DNA of 64,000 nucleotides from an uncultured Cryomorphaceae bacterium (GTDB lineage Bacteria > Bacteroidota > Bacteroidia > Flavobacteriales > Schleiferiaceae). Position 1 is the stretch's first letter. The number at the start of each line of letters is the position of its first letter. Shown one piece after another: positions 51,304-60,915 of this stretch. The notes beneath the pieces are model-generated. The model did no database searches. It worked only from the letters and a program-made list of their open reading frames with translations, and was not told where the DNA came from. Made by a program: the position numbers and the translations under genes. The stretch lies in contig CAKZJV010000005.1 of NCBI GenBank assembly GCA_937120475.1, positions 1 to 64,000 of the forward strand, given 5' to 3'.

Positions 51304-51979
51304 TTTCTTTAGCCCAGTTCAAGGCTAATGCCAATTGCTCTTCAGCACTCATATTCGAATTATCCAGTAAACGAGCATCTTCCGACTGAATTAAGGGACT
51401 ATCTTCACGGCTACTATCCTGTAGGTCGCGTTGGCGCAGATTGGCCTGCACCTCTTCACGGCTGACCTCCACCCCCTTACTCCGTAGCTCATCTAATCTG
51501 CGTTTTACGCGAACGGACTGGGAGGCGGTCATAAAAATCTTGAGCTCGGCATTCGGGAAGACCACCGTACCGATATCGCGGCCATCCATAACTACTCCCC
51601 CTTTTGCTCCCATCTTCTGTTGTTCGGCTACCAGTTTTTGCCGCACTTCCGATAGGGCGGCTACATCGCTTACCCGGTTGGAAATATCCATTCCCCGGAT
51701 ATCGCCCTCTACATTTTCACCGTTCAAAAAAATTTCGGAACGTTGAGTTTCAGGATTGGGTTCAAAGTGTAACTGAATGTTTTGCAATGCCGAAATAAGC
51801 GCCTTTTCATTCAAAGAGTTCTCGAAAAAACCGTGGCGCAGGGCATAGAGTGTAACCGCACGGTACATCGCTCCCGTATCCACATAATTATACCCTAATT
51901 CGCGGGCCATTTGCCGGGCCATGGTACTTTTTCCGGTTGAAGAATAACCATCTATGGCAATGGTGATCTTAGGGTTCAT
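51287..51979 (-). CDS. cmk: cytidylate kinase
   Basis: A 230-residue kinase for CMP and dCMP from ATG 51979 (MNPKITIAIDGYSSTGKS). The P-loop GYSSTGKST, YVDTGAMYRA, the DGRDIGTVVFP motif and KRRLDEL are clear. The start lies 11 bases inside the end of porQ, which suggests coupling of the two, a neighbourhood often kept in Bacteroidota. Confidence 0.96.
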   Translation of the reverse strand: MNPKITIAIDGYSSTGKSTMARQMARELGYNYVDTGAMYRAVTLYALRHGFFENSLNEKALISALQNIQLHFEPNPETQRSEIFLNGENVEGDIRGMDISNRVSDVAALSEVRQKLVAEQQKMGAKGGVVMDGRDIGTVVFPNAELKIFMTASQSVRVKRRLDELRSKGVEVSREEVQANLRQRDLQDSSREDSPLIQSEDARLLDNSNMSAEEQLALALNWAKEIIQGA

Positions 51980-53012
51980 CCTTGACTTTTTTACGCTTGA
52001 AATCACCAAAGTCGGTGATCAGTGAAAAGTGATTGGCACTTCCGGCAACGTGGTACATATTGCGACTGTAGTTAATCCGGAATTTAGAAATTTTTATACC
52101 CAACCCGAATGAGAAGCCCGCTGAAGTTCTGCGGGTATCCAGGTTTAACTCCTGCCGCTTTCTGAAGTTATAGCCAAACTGCAGGTTAAAGCTGCGGGTG
52201 GGAGAAAACTCTATACCCAAAACCATGTGCCGGAGCAGGTTATTCCAAATAGATGGGAAATTATCTTCTACCTCACCGGTAAACTGGTTCACGGTTACCT
52301 TGGTAGGGTCTTCATAGCGCAAATCCCATTTTTCCAGTTGTTCAAAAGTAATTTGCCAGCGCAGGGGCAGGTGTTCAAAACGGTTCGAAAAGCCTAATTG
52401 AAGCTCAAAGGGCAGGTTTTCGCGTTCATCATTATAAGGCTGGAATTGATACCCAATGTTTTTGGCCACCAGGGCTATCACTATCCTTTTGGCAGGTATC
52501 TGGTAGGTAGCACTCAGGTCCGTGGACATTCCATAGGAATTGTAAGTATCGTAAATGGAGTTGATAAACTTCAGGTTCGCTCCAAAACTCCAGTTGCTAT
52601 CAAGCTTATAACCATAACCCGCTGTAAAGGCATAGTCCTGTGCCGTAAAACTCCCCTGTTTAACACCAATAACATTGGTGCGATCAAATTCCCCGTAATC
52701 TACGTAGCGGGTACCTAAATAAAAGGTTCCGATATTATCCCAGTGATACGCATAATTCACATCCCCTATCAATATCCCGCCAACATGATCAATCATATTA
52801 AAGGTAAATTGCCCGGACATTTCTTCGTTGAGCAAAGAGGGATTATAAAGAGCAAAATTGAGGTCGGCTTCGGGATTGGCAATAGCATTACTACCCTGGC
52901 CCGAAACCCTGGCCGAAGGAACTAAATTCAGGAATTGGTAGGTTGAGGTTCCCCCTACCTGGGCTTTTACACTGAAAACAGGAATAAGGAAGAGAATAAG
53001 GAATTTCTTCAT
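51969..53012 (-). CDS. porQ: type IX secretion system protein PorQ
   Basis: A 347-residue outer-membrane beta-barrel protein from ATG 53012 (MKKFLILFLIPVFSVKAQ, a signal peptide). The mature N-terminus GGTSTYQFLNLVPSARVSGQ is typical of PorQ, and the strands run to the end. PorQ works with PorU, PorV and PorZ in the attachment complex that trims sorting domains and anchors cargo. This is the only T9SS machinery gene in the window, while six likely cargo proteins are encoded around it. It is coupled with cmk. Confidence 0.93.
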   Translation of the reverse strand: MKKFLILFLIPVFSVKAQVGGTSTYQFLNLVPSARVSGQGSNAIANPEADLNFALYNPSLLNEEMSGQFTFNMIDHVGGILIGDVNYAYHWDNIGTFYLGTRYVDYGEFDRTNVIGVKQGSFTAQDYAFTAGYGYKLDSNWSFGANLKFINSIYDTYNSYGMSTDLSATYQIPAKRIVIALVAKNIGYQFQPYNDERENLPFELQLGFSNRFEHLPLRWQITFEQLEKWDLRYEDPTKVTVNQFTGEVEDNFPSIWNNLLRHMVLGIEFSPTRSFNLQFGYNFRKRQELNLDTRRTSAGFSFGLGIKISKFRINYSRNMYHVAGSANHFSLITDFGDFKRKKVKDEP

Positions 53013-53083
53013 TGAGTGCGAAAATATCATATAGAACGGACATAATCGCGATTAATTACAAAGCCTCTTCCAATATCCGAAGA

Positions 53084-55549
53084 TCAGGCCTTATCGCTCA
53101 CCTTGATGGCTTTCTTAACCCGTTGGGAAGTCAAAGCCAGCTGAATCACCTCCATCATGGTGTCAACATAATGAAAGCTTAACCCCTTCAGGTAGTCTTC
53201 CCGTATCTCCTCAATATCTTTATGATTTTCAGAACAAAGTATAATTTCCTTGATTCCTGCCCTTTTAGCAGCCAGGATTTTCTCCTTGATCCCTCCTACC
53301 GGTAATACCTTACCCCTAAGGGTGATCTCACCCGTCATAGCAATGTTCTTTTTCACCTTGCGCTGGGTGAACAGGGAGGCCAGCGAGGTAAGGATGGTGA
53401 TTCCTGCGGACGGACCATCCTTGGGGGTAGCTCCTTCAGGAAAGTGAATGTGTACATCCCATTTATCAAAAGCCTCGTGCCTGATTTCGAATTCATCCGA
53501 GTGAGCCTTAAGGTAGGCCATGGCAATAACCGCTGACTCCTTCATAACATCTCCCAGGTTACCGGTTACCGTTAGCTTGCCTTTTCCGGGGCTCAGTGAT
53601 GATTCTATAAAAAGTATATCGCCACCTACGGGTGTCCAGGCCAGGCCGGTTACCACCCCGGCAATGTCATTGCCCTGGTATTTATCTTTATTAAAGCGTT
53701 TGGGGCCTAAAACCGATTCAACTTCTTTGGTGTTTGGCTTTAAACTGTATTCATCTTCCATGGCCACGCTCTTGGCTGCATGGCGCGCTAATTTGGCGAT
53801 TACTTTATCCAGTCCGCGCACCCCGGACTCACGGGTATAGTTATCTACCACAAACTCCATCGTTCTTTTATCGATGCTCAAACCGCCTTTTTTGAGCCCG
53901 TGTTCCTTAAGTTGCTTGGGTAAAAGGTGCCTGCGGGCAATCTCCACTTTCTCCTCTACGGTATATCCGTTGATTTCAATGATCTCCATACGGTCGCGTA
54001 AAGCGGGGTGAATGGTGCGCAGGTTATTGGCAGTAGCGATAAACATCACCCGGCTCAGGTCATAGCCCAACTCCAGGTAGTTATCATAAAAATCATTGTT
54101 CTGCTCCGGGTCCAACACTTCCAGCATGGCCGAGGATGGGTCACCGTGACCATCACTCACCAGCTTATCAATCTCATCCAGTACAAAAACCGGGTTCGAG
54201 GTTCCGGCCTTTTTAATGTTTTGCACCACCCGCCCGGGCATGGCACCGATATAGGTTTTACGGTGCCCGCGAATTTCCGCTTCGTCACGTAAACCGCCCA
54301 AAGACATGCGTATGTACTTTCTTCCCAATGCCTCTGCTATGGATTTACCCAGGCTGGTTTTACCTACCCCGGGTGGTCCGTACAGGCAAAGTATGGGTGA
54401 TTTCATATCGCCTTTCAGCTTGAGTACTGCCAGGTGCTCAATAATGCGCTCCTTAACCTTCTCCAGGCCATAGTGATCGCGATCCAGTATTTTTTCGGCC
54501 TTCTTCAAATCGAAAGAATCCTTGGAATATTCATCCCAGGGCAAATCGAGCATAAACTCCAGGTAGTTTCTTTGGATACTGAATTCGGGCACTTGCGGAT
54601 TGATGCGTTGTAACTTCTTCAGTTCCTTATCAAAGGTTTCCCTGATCTCTTTGGACCACTTTTTCTTTTCGCCCTTTTTGCGCATTTCCTCTATCTCCGA
54701 TTCGGAAGACGAGCCGCCCAGTTCTTCCTGTATCTGCTTCATCTGCTGATGCAGAAAATATTCGCGCTGCTGTTGTTCAAATTCGGATTTAACCTTACTC
54801 TGTATCTCGTTCTTCATCTCCAGCATCTGGAGTTCCGAATTAAGGTGGCTGAGAATTTTCCGCGCTCTTTCCGTCATATCGTTCATTTCCAGCAGTTCCT
54901 GTTTTTTAGGAACATCCAGGGTCATATTGCTGGATATAAAGTTGAGCAGGAAATTATCGCTCTCAATATTGTTTAGTGCGAAAGCCGCCTCACTGGGAAT
55001 ATTGGGTGATTCCTTTATAATCTTAAGGGCCAGGTCTTTGATGGAATCGATTAATGCCTTGGACTGGGCCGTTTCTTTTTTACGGTTCTTATCTTCCAAT
55101 AACCGCACGCGGGCACGCATAAAGGGTTGCTCCTCGATGATCTCCTCCAGTTGAAAGCGTTTTTTACCCTGTATAATTACGGTGGTGTTACCATCGGGCA
55201 TTTTAAACATCCTTACAATACGGGCCACGGTACCGGTTTTATGAAGGTCTTCCTTACCGGGGTCTTCATTTTCAGCATCCAGTTGGCTTACCACACCAAT
55301 GGTCTTATCTCCTTTGTTAGCCTGTTGCAATAACTGAATGGACTTATCCCTACCGGCTGTGATCGGTATTACCACCCCCGGGAATAAAACCGTGTTGCGC
55401 AAAGGCAACAGCGGCAGGCTCTCAGGGGTCGGTTCACGATCCATATTCTCCTCATCCTCATTGGTCATCAAAGGGATGAATTCGGCATCTTCGTAAATCA
55501 CATTATCAAATGACAGGCTGTCTATATCGAGAAAATCTTTGCTCTTCAT
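53084..55549 (-). CDS. lon: ATP-dependent protease Lon
   Basis: An 821-residue cytoplasmic protease from ATG 55549 ([12 protein letters not shown]). An N-terminal substrate domain begins at [17 protein letters not shown] coiled coil and the AAA module follow, with [19 protein letters not shown] at about 388. The Ser-Lys dyad is in [11 protein letters not shown] (Ser about 712) and [14 protein letters not shown] (Lys about 754). It degrades misfolded and regulatory proteins. Transcribed alone; no terminator was recognised downstream. Confidence 0.98.
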   Translation of the reverse strand: MKSKDFLDIDSLSFDNVIYEDAEFIPLMTNEDEENMDREPTPESLPLLPLRNTVLFPGVVIPITAGRDKSIQLLQQANKGDKTIGVVSQLDAENEDPGKEDLHKTGTVARIVRMFKMPDGNTTVIIQGKKRFQLEEIIEEQPFMRARVRLLEDKNRKKETAQSKALIDSIKDLALKIIKESPNIPSEAAFALNNIESDNFLLNFISSNMTLDVPKKQELLEMNDMTERARKILSHLNSELQMLEMKNEIQSKVKSEFEQQQREYFLHQQMKQIQEELGGSSSESEIEEMRKKGEKKKWSKEIRETFDKELKKLQRINPQVPEFSIQRNYLEFMLDLPWDEYSKDSFDLKKAEKILDRDHYGLEKVKERIIEHLAVLKLKGDMKSPILCLYGPPGVGKTSLGKSIAEALGRKYIRMSLGGLRDEAEIRGHRKTYIGAMPGRVVQNIKKAGTSNPVFVLDEIDKLVSDGHGDPSSAMLEVLDPEQNNDFYDNYLELGYDLSRVMFIATANNLRTIHPALRDRMEIIEINGYTVEEKVEIARRHLLPKQLKEHGLKKGGLSIDKRTMEFVVDNYTRESGVRGLDKVIAKLARHAAKSVAMEDEYSLKPNTKEVESVLGPKRFNKDKYQGNDIAGVVTGLAWTPVGGDILFIESSLSPGKGKLTVTGNLGDVMKESAVIAMAYLKAHSDEFEIRHEAFDKWDVHIHFPEGATPKDGPSAGITILTSLASLFTQRKVKKNIAMTGEITLRGKVLPVGGIKEKILAAKRAGIKEIILCSENHKDIEEIREDYLKGLSFHYVDTMMEVIQLALTSQRVKKAIKVSDKA

Positions 55550-55642
55550 GTATGTTTTTTTGAGCCATAATGACACCTAAAAGGGGTATCCAAGGCAGGG
55601 GCCTATAAAAAGTCAATTGCTATGCCAAAGGGCTGTTGTAGC

Positions 55643-56809
55643 TTAATTTTGGCGGAACGAGGCGGTTTCTTCAAAAATATGTGCCAATATGGATCTTTCG
55701 GTTTCATCAAGCTCAATACCTCTGCGTTCCATTACCAAAGCCGCGGTTTTAAGGGCTTTTTCAAGATTGTAGGTGGTAAAGCCCGAGGCCCCGCCCCAAC
55801 TGTAGGAAGGGATAAAATTACGTGGAAAACCAGCCCCAAAGATATTGGCACTAACGCCTACTACGGTGCCGGTGTTAAACATGGTATTGATACCACATTT
55901 GGAATGGTCTCCCATTATTAAACCGCAAAACTGCAGGCCGGTACGGGCAAAGCCCTGGCGGGCGTAACTCCAGAGCTTTACCTCATCGTAGTTGTTCTTG
56001 AGGTTGGAATTGTTGGAATCGGCACCTATGTTACACCACTCCCCCAATACCGAGTTTCCCAGGAAACCATCATGACCTTTATTGGAGTAACCGGTAATTA
56101 CCGAGTTATTGACCTCACCACCTACCTTTGAGTGTGGCCCCACGGTGGTGGCCCCGTATATTTTGGTACTGAGTTTCAGCTGAGCATGTTCACAAAGTGC
56201 CAGTGCTCCTCTAACCACCGAGCCTTCCATAACCACCGAATCTCGGCCCAGGTAAACAGGTCCGGAATGGGTGTTGAAAATGGCGCACTCTGCTTCCGCA
56301 CCTTCTTCCATAAAAATGCGGTCGCCCAAAACGGTATTGGTTGAACTTAAAGGAGCACTTTCCCGTCCCCGTGTGATCCATTCAAAGTCTTCCTCCAGTT
56401 GTACCGCGTTTTGATGGAATATTTTCCAGGGCCGGTCAATCAGGGTGAATTCTTCACCCAGGTGAACCACCTTCAAACCTTGCCTGAAACCTTCGGAAGC
56501 ATCTCCTCGCTGGGCCAGTATAGTTTCACCGGCTTGTAAACTCTCACCTTCCTTTAAATTTTCCAGGGCTTTCAATACCGCATCATTAGGGCACAGTCCT
56601 CCGTGTACCAGAAGTACTTGTCCGCTTAAAGTGTTACCATATTTAGCAGTCAGGTAGTTTTGGGTACGATAGCCTATTTCAGCATGAGTGCGTTGCTCCC
56701 ACTTTTCTTTTATGGTTAGTATTCCCACCCTGATCTCGCTCACGGGACGGGTAAAGGTTAAGGGGAGCAGGTGAATACGGTCGGGAGTATCCAGCAGTAC
56801 AATTTTCAT
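55643..56809 (-). CDS. GlmU-like sugar nucleotidyltransferase/acyltransferase family protein (Bacteroidota type)
   Basis: A 388-residue protein from ATG 56809 (MKIVLLDTPDRIHLLPLTF); the longer frame adds 26 unsupported residues. The N-terminal half resembles a degenerate nucleotidyltransferase, with TRPVSEIRVGILTI. The C-terminal half is a left-handed beta-helix (hexapeptide-like VVMEGSVVRGALAL, GATTVGPHSKVGGEV, GEWCNIGADSNNSNLKNNYD). This fits the TIGR03991-like family of Bacteroidota. An envelope sugar step is the usual guess; the real substrate is unknown. It shares a terminator region with rpmE. Confidence 0.85.
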   Translation of the reverse strand: MKIVLLDTPDRIHLLPLTFTRPVSEIRVGILTIKEKWEQRTHAEIGYRTQNYLTAKYGNTLSGQVLLVHGGLCPNDAVLKALENLKEGESLQAGETILAQRGDASEGFRQGLKVVHLGEEFTLIDRPWKIFHQNAVQLEEDFEWITRGRESAPLSSTNTVLGDRIFMEEGAEAECAIFNTHSGPVYLGRDSVVMEGSVVRGALALCEHAQLKLSTKIYGATTVGPHSKVGGEVNNSVITGYSNKGHDGFLGNSVLGEWCNIGADSNNSNLKNNYDEVKLWSYARQGFARTGLQFCGLIMGDHSKCGINTMFNTGTVVGVSANIFGAGFPRNFIPSYSWGGASGFTTYNLEKALKTAALVMERRGIELDETERSILAHIFEETASFRQN

Positions 56810-56865
56810 GGAAAAGAGTTTGGGACGAAAGTACGGGCTTTCCTCAAAACGATTTCTTTTTCCAT

Positions 56866-56896
56866 AAAAAAACCCTTGCAATGGCAAGGGTTTTTA
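56866..56896. terminator. bidirectional terminator after rpmE
   Basis: The stem AAAAACCCTTGC (56868-56879) pairs with GCAAGGGTTTTT (56884-56895) around AATG. The A run on the left gives seven T on the minus strand, so rpmE (minus) ends here, just before the GlmU-like gene starts. Confidence 0.9.
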
Positions 56897-56914
56897 CAAG
56901 GAACTTTAAAGTTC

Positions 56915-57166
56915 TTATTTTTTGAACTTGGCGTAACGGTTGCGGAATTTGTCCACACGACCAGCCGTATCTACCAGCTTCATCTTACCGGTATAAAAAG
57001 GGTGTGAAGTAGCCGAAATTTCCATTTTTACCAAGGGATATTCCACTCCATCAATCACTTCAGTTTCACGGCTCTCAGCACAGGAACGGGTAAGGATGGT
57101 TTCTCCGTTACTCATATCGCGAAAAGCCACCGTACGGTAATTATCGGGATGAATGTCTTTCTTCAT
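56915..57166 (-). CDS. rpmE2: ribosomal protein bL31, type B
   Basis: An 83-residue ribosomal protein from ATG 57166 ([19 protein letters not shown]). The open frame extends upstream but adds an unrelated, hydrophobic stretch. It lacks the CxxC zinc motif of type A L31 (only one Cys in TRSCAES), and has HPFYTGK and [14 protein letters not shown], so it is the zinc-free type B. The zinc-free form is often used when zinc is low, but here it may be the only copy; this cannot be judged from the window. Confidence 0.95.
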   Translation of the reverse strand: MKKDIHPDNYRTVAFRDMSNGETILTRSCAESRETEVIDGVEYPLVKMEISATSHPFYTGKMKLVDTAGRVDKFRNRYAKFKK

Positions 57167-57309
57167 AGTAAATAGTTCTTTAGCGTTAGGATTTAGCCCA
57201 ACTTTTAAAAGGGCTGCAAAGATATAATAATCCAGTACTTTTGGCAAGCATTTTAAAAAATAGATGTAGCGCCTCAAAATTTAAAGATGGCCCCTTCGTT
57301 ACTTAGCTT

Positions 57310-58800
57310 ATGAAGAATATACTGCTCATTGGTGTTTTGCTGGGTTTGATTACCCTTGTTTCCTGCCGCAAAGATAACATCGTTCGCAGCGATGGCGTAG
57401 AACTGCGCTTTTCAGCGGATACGGTTTTTTTGGATACGGTATTCAATACCGTTGGATCCAGTACCTACCAATTAAAAGTGTATAACCCGGCCCGTGAAAA
57501 GGTTATCATTGACAATATACGTCTTGAAAACCCGGCCAGTTGTTATCGCCTGAACATCAATGGCAAAGCCGGTAATAATCGCAGCAACATCGAAATTCTT
57601 CCTGAAGATAGTGTCTATATTTTTATAGAAATCACTCCCGGTGCCTGTTCGTCACCGGAAATGGTTTTTGAAGACCGTATTTTATTTGAGAATAAGGGTA
57701 CCCGCCAAAATGTGCATGTGGTAAGCCTGGTTTGGGATGCTATATTTCATTTCCCCAATAAATTCCTGGTAGCCGGTTCGGGTCAAAATTCTGTGGTAAT
57801 TCCTTATTCAGTAATTGATTGCAATACCATCTGGCAAAGCGGTGAACGCCATGTTATTTACGGCTATGCCGTGGTGAACGATGGTTGTGAATTGAATATT
57901 CAGCCCGGTGCTGAAGTTTACTTTCACCAAAACAGTGGCTTATGGGTTTTTAACGGAGGTAGCCTCAAGGTAGCGGAAGGCTTTCAACCGGGCAATGGCG
58001 ACTCGGTAACTTTTATGGGTGACCGGCTGGAGCCATCCTACGAAAATATTCCCGGCCAATGGGGTGGCGTACTGGGCGGGATATTTATTGATGATAGTGC
58101 CCGCTGCGTGATCAATAATGCTGTAATTAAGAACGCGGAAAACGCCATTCGGCTGGACAGTGCCCAGTTCAACGACCAGCTGGTGATTACCAATTCCTAT
58201 ATTCTGAATACCTCCCGAACGGCCTTATTCGGTGGTTTTGGCAATGTAAAAGCCGAAAACCTGGTTATCGCCAATTCGGGCTTTTACGGGCTGTTTTGTT
58301 ACGGGGGTAATTATGAATTCCGCCATTGCACTTTTGCCAATTACTGGACCCAATCCACCCGGACGGTACCGGCTGTTTATCTCACCAACTATTTTGATTT
58401 CAATAATGCAGATGGCAGTAGCTTTAGAGTAGTCCGGCCCCTGCAAAAAGCCTATTTCGGCAACTGTATTGTTTATGGAAATAACCGCCAGGAACTGCAA
58501 ATTGCAGAAGACCCGAGTGATCAGATGAATTATGAGTTCAACCACTCCCTGCTCAAGCTTGACCGGGATTTGGACGACCGTGGATTTAATATTGATGACC
58601 CGGAGTTTGTTGCTCCTTTAGTGAACCTGGACCCTGGATTTGTAGATACTGATAAGAATAGCTACGACCTGGAAAGCAACTCTCAGGCGATAGACCAGGG
58701 AAATGATCCGGATGCTTTACGGGTTAACCTCGATATAAGAGGCCGAATTCGGAATATAGATGGCGACCCCGATCTGGGTGCGTTTGAATTTCAGAAATAA
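57310..58800 (+). CDS. lipoprotein with right-handed beta-helix, choice-of-anchor Q-like
   Basis: A 496-residue lipoprotein. The lipobox is LVSC at residue about 19. An N-terminal beta-sandwich (about 25-145, FSADTVFLDTVFNTVGSSTYQ split as FSADTVFLDTVF and NTVGSSTY) is followed by a parallel beta-helix with VINNAVIKNAENAIRLD, VITNSYILNTSRTALFGG and FRHCTFANYW coils. The C-terminus has NSQAIDQGND and DIRGRIR..DGDPDLGAFEF, the choice-of-anchor Q motif. No catalytic residues are visible. It is convergent with the DUF6089-like gene, 9 bases apart. Confidence 0.85.
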   Translation: MKNILLIGVLLGLITLVSCRKDNIVRSDGVELRFSADTVFLDTVFNTVGSSTYQLKVYNPAREKVIIDNIRLENPASCYRLNINGKAGNNRSNIEILPEDSVYIFIEITPGACSSPEMVFEDRILFENKGTRQNVHVVSLVWDAIFHFPNKFLVAGSGQNSVVIPYSVIDCNTIWQSGERHVIYGYAVVNDGCELNIQPGAEVYFHQNSGLWVFNGGSLKVAEGFQPGNGDSVTFMGDRLEPSYENIPGQWGGVLGGIFIDDSARCVINNAVIKNAENAIRLDSAQFNDQLVITNSYILNTSRTALFGGFGNVKAENLVIANSGFYGLFCYGGNYEFRHCTFANYWTQSTRTVPAVYLTNYFDFNNADGSSFRVVRPLQKAYFGNCIVYGNNRQELQIAEDPSDQMNYEFNHSLLKLDRDLDDRGFNIDDPEFVAPLVNLDPGFVDTDKNSYDLESNSQAIDQGNDPDALRVNLDIRGRIRNIDGDPDLGAFEFQK

Positions 58801-58809
58801 AATTATTCT

Positions 58810-59481
58810 TTAAAATACGGCCAGGCTATAAGCAATACGAATACCTCCGTAGGTATCGTTCTCTGTTTCTCCGGCTCCCATTCGTTCAAAGCCATCCATG
58901 TGATCGGAACCGGTGGAATGGAAAGTGGTTTCCACCCTTAAAATACTTTTGAAGCCTACCCGGAATTTAAAACCAAGACCTCCGAAGAAGTTGGTGCCCG
59001 AATAGGAATTAGGGTATAAAATAATATCCTCGGGCAAAAGATTGGCGACTGTAAGAGTGGGATTATAGGCCAGGAAACCTCCTCCAGCCTTAAGGTAAAG
59101 GCCGAACTTCCGGTCATAATGATACTTGCCGAAACGGATAAGGTTTGCTTCCATAAAAGCATTGATCTGGGTAACTGTGGTACTAACCTGTAGTCCGCGG
59201 TTGGGTGAACCATGGTTTACATCGTTGGCGTAAAACCAGCCATAGTGCACCTCTGCTCCCATTGCAAACCAATCATTAAAATTGCGTAGTGCATAAACAC
59301 CAAAGTCCGGTCGCACCTCGTTGGCCAAGGCCGCCACACCATTATCCGTGGCAATATCACCGGAATAATTCAGGGTTCCTACGGCTATGCCGTACTCGGA
59401 ATAAGCCATTTTATTTTGTGCGTACAAGGCACTGCTTAATGTTACCAGTACTGTGGTTATAATTGCAATTCTGCCAACCAT
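58810..59481 (-). CDS. outer-membrane beta-barrel protein, DUF6089/PorG-like
   Basis: A 223-residue barrel protein from ATG 59481 (MVGRIAIITTVLVTLSSALYAQ, a signal peptide). Starting at 59568 instead would overlap yaaA by 68 bases and hide the signal. The mature start SEYGIAVGTLNYSGDI, GVYALRNFNDWFAMGAEV, then GLYLKAGGGFLAYNP and FFGGLGFKFRVGF resemble DUF6089 and PorG. PorG itself is a T9SS part, but the match is not strong enough to name it so. It lies 19 bases after yaaA. Confidence 0.8.
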   Translation of the reverse strand: MVGRIAIITTVLVTLSSALYAQNKMAYSEYGIAVGTLNYSGDIATDNGVAALANEVRPDFGVYALRNFNDWFAMGAEVHYGWFYANDVNHGSPNRGLQVSTTVTQINAFMEANLIRFGKYHYDRKFGLYLKAGGGFLAYNPTLTVANLLPEDIILYPNSYSGTNFFGGLGFKFRVGFKSILRVETTFHSTGSDHMDGFERMGAGETENDTYGGIRIAYSLAVF

Positions 59482-59500
59482 TCCAAAAGTTTTAAATCCC

Positions 59501-60262
59501 CTAATCGCGTAAAAATACATAATGCATCTGAGTACTTTCTTTATCGTCAAAGTAATATCCTTCTTCATCGAACATCTTCATCTTTTCCGGTTCGGTTAAA
59601 CGATGGCGTATTATAAAGTTTGCCATTAAACCCCGGGCCTTTTTGGCAAAAAAGCTAACCACTTTGTAATCTCCTTTCGAATAATCCTTAAAGGTAACCT
59701 CAACCACCGGGTTAGGTACTCCGGCTGTTTCCACCGCTTTAAAATATTCCTGGCTAGCCAGGTTTACAACGGGGGTACCGGGATCTATATTTTCCTTGAA
59801 ATAACTTTTAAGCTTGTCTCCCCAAAAGGAATAAAGGTTTTCCCTGCGGCCTACCTTCAGCCGGGTGCCCATTTCCAGCCGATAGGGTTGTACCAGATCG
59901 GTAGGGCGTAAAACACCGTATAGCCCGGATAATATGCGAAGGTGTTCATTGGCAAATGCTGCATCCTCCCCACTCCACTCTGTTGCTTGCAGGCCCTGGT
60001 ACACATCACCGGTAAAAGCCAGCATTGCCTGCCGCGCATTTTCGGTGTTGTGCGCGGTGGACCATTCCTGGTTACGATGATAATTCAATTCGGCCAGTTG
60101 CTGACTAATACCCTGCAGTTCACGTAAAGCTTTGCGGCTTTTTTTTCGCAAGCTGCGATTTACCTTTTCCGATTCGCTGAGGAAATGCGGAAGTTGCGAC
60201 TTCCCGATGGAATAATCCGACTCAAAATCCAGGCTTTTGGCCGGAGAAATAAATAGGAGCAT
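59501..60262 (-). CDS. yaaA: peroxide stress protein YaaA
   Basis: A 253-residue protein from ATG 60262 (MLLFISPAKSLDFES), the family's normal start. The earlier ATG at 60304 would read the terminator of the upstream gene. LSGLYGVLRPTDLVQPYRLEMGT, NLYSFWG and the C-terminal FFAKKARGLMANFIIRHR are diagnostic. YaaA limits iron-driven DNA damage under peroxide stress and binds DNA. A terminator ends only 12 bases before the ATG, so how it is transcribed is unclear. Confidence 0.95.
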   Translation of the reverse strand: MLLFISPAKSLDFESDYSIGKSQLPHFLSESEKVNRSLRKKSRKALRELQGISQQLAELNYHRNQEWSTAHNTENARQAMLAFTGDVYQGLQATEWSGEDAAFANEHLRILSGLYGVLRPTDLVQPYRLEMGTRLKVGRRENLYSFWGDKLKSYFKENIDPGTPVVNLASQEYFKAVETAGVPNPVVEVTFKDYSKGDYKVVSFFAKKARGLMANFIIRHRLTEPEKMKMFDEEGYYFDDKESTQMHYVFLRD

Positions 60263-60274
60263 AGTGATTAAAAT

Positions 60275-60299
60275 AAAAAAAGCGGCCCTCACGAGCCGC
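60275..60299 (-). terminator. Rho-independent terminator
   Basis: On the minus strand GCGGCTC, loop GTGA, GGGCCGC (one G-T pair) is followed by seven T (60281-60275). It ends the MORN gene and lies directly in front of yaaA. Confidence 0.85.
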
Positions 60300-60330
60300 C
60301 TCAAAAATACTTAATCCTGGTAGGACCTTG

Positions 60331-60702
60331 TTAATTTTCAGCAAGCATATTGCGTTGCTCTAAGCTCCACTTTTGAACGTTAACCAATTTATTGTCTGCA
60401 TAAGTGATCTCGTACATCGTTTGTCCTTCATTTTCCCAACGAAACCAACGACCTTCTTTTTCACCGTTTTCAAAATAAGCTTGAAAACTTATGCTTCCGT
60501 CTGGGTTGTATTGTACCCAGTCACCATTTAACTGACCTTTGGAATCATAAGTACCGGTCTCTTTGATTAGTCCGTTTTCATAAAAATGAGTAACTCTGGT
60601 TCCACGGCCTTCTTTTTCATAAACAGGCTTTTGCTGAGCCATTAAAATCACCGTAGTAATAATCAGCAAGTAGCCCGTACACATCCACTTCAAATTTTTC
60701 AT
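60331..60702 (-). CDS. exported MORN-repeat protein
   Basis: A 123-residue protein with a signal peptide (LLIITTVILMAQQ). Three MORN-like repeats follow: HFYENGLIKETGTYDSKGQL, GDWVQYNPDGSISFQAYFEN, GRWFRWENEGQTMYEITY. In Bacteroidota such repeats often occur in exported antitoxin-like or surface proteins, with no fixed function. It is transcribed alone between its own promoter and terminator. Confidence 0.82.
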   Translation of the reverse strand: MKNLKWMCTGYLLIITTVILMAQQKPVYEKEGRGTRVTHFYENGLIKETGTYDSKGQLNGDWVQYNPDGSISFQAYFENGEKEGRWFRWENEGQTMYEITYADNKLVNVQKWSLEQRNMLAEN

Positions 60703-60734
60703 GGCTACATGTTTTTTAATTAATATTAACTTTA

Positions 60735-60767
60735 CAAAGATACGGATTAGTTTAATATAAATTAAAC
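60735..60767 (-). promoter_or_regulatory. promoter and palindromic operator candidate of the MORN gene
   Basis: On the minus strand TATCTTTG (60742-60735) fits TAnnTTTG. Directly upstream lies a perfect inverted repeat, GTTTAAT with ATTAAAC around a 4-base spacer (60750-60767), which covers the -33 area. This looks like a repressor site. The regulator is unknown. Confidence 0.45.
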
Positions 60768-60877
60768 TTTAGTTAACATTAAATTAACATAAGCACACAA
60801 AAAACTGTTCTTCAGAACTTTAAATACAGGAACCTACTAAATACGACTTAACATCTCCTCAATTTGGGGTTATTTAT

Positions 60878-60903
60878 AAAAAAAGAGGCCGAAGCCTCTT
60901 TTT
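60878..60903. terminator. terminator after pruA
   Basis: GAGGC (60885-60889) and GCCTC (60894-60898) close a CGAA tetraloop, with A and T runs extending the stem on both sides. It ends pruA on the minus strand. Confidence 0.85.
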
Positions 60904-60915
60904 CTGATTTTTCAA

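Noticed and set aside
57167-57277. N-terminal extension of the L31 gene (37 codons)
   Set aside because: L31 type B proteins start at MKKDIHP; the extension is unrelated and hydrophobic.
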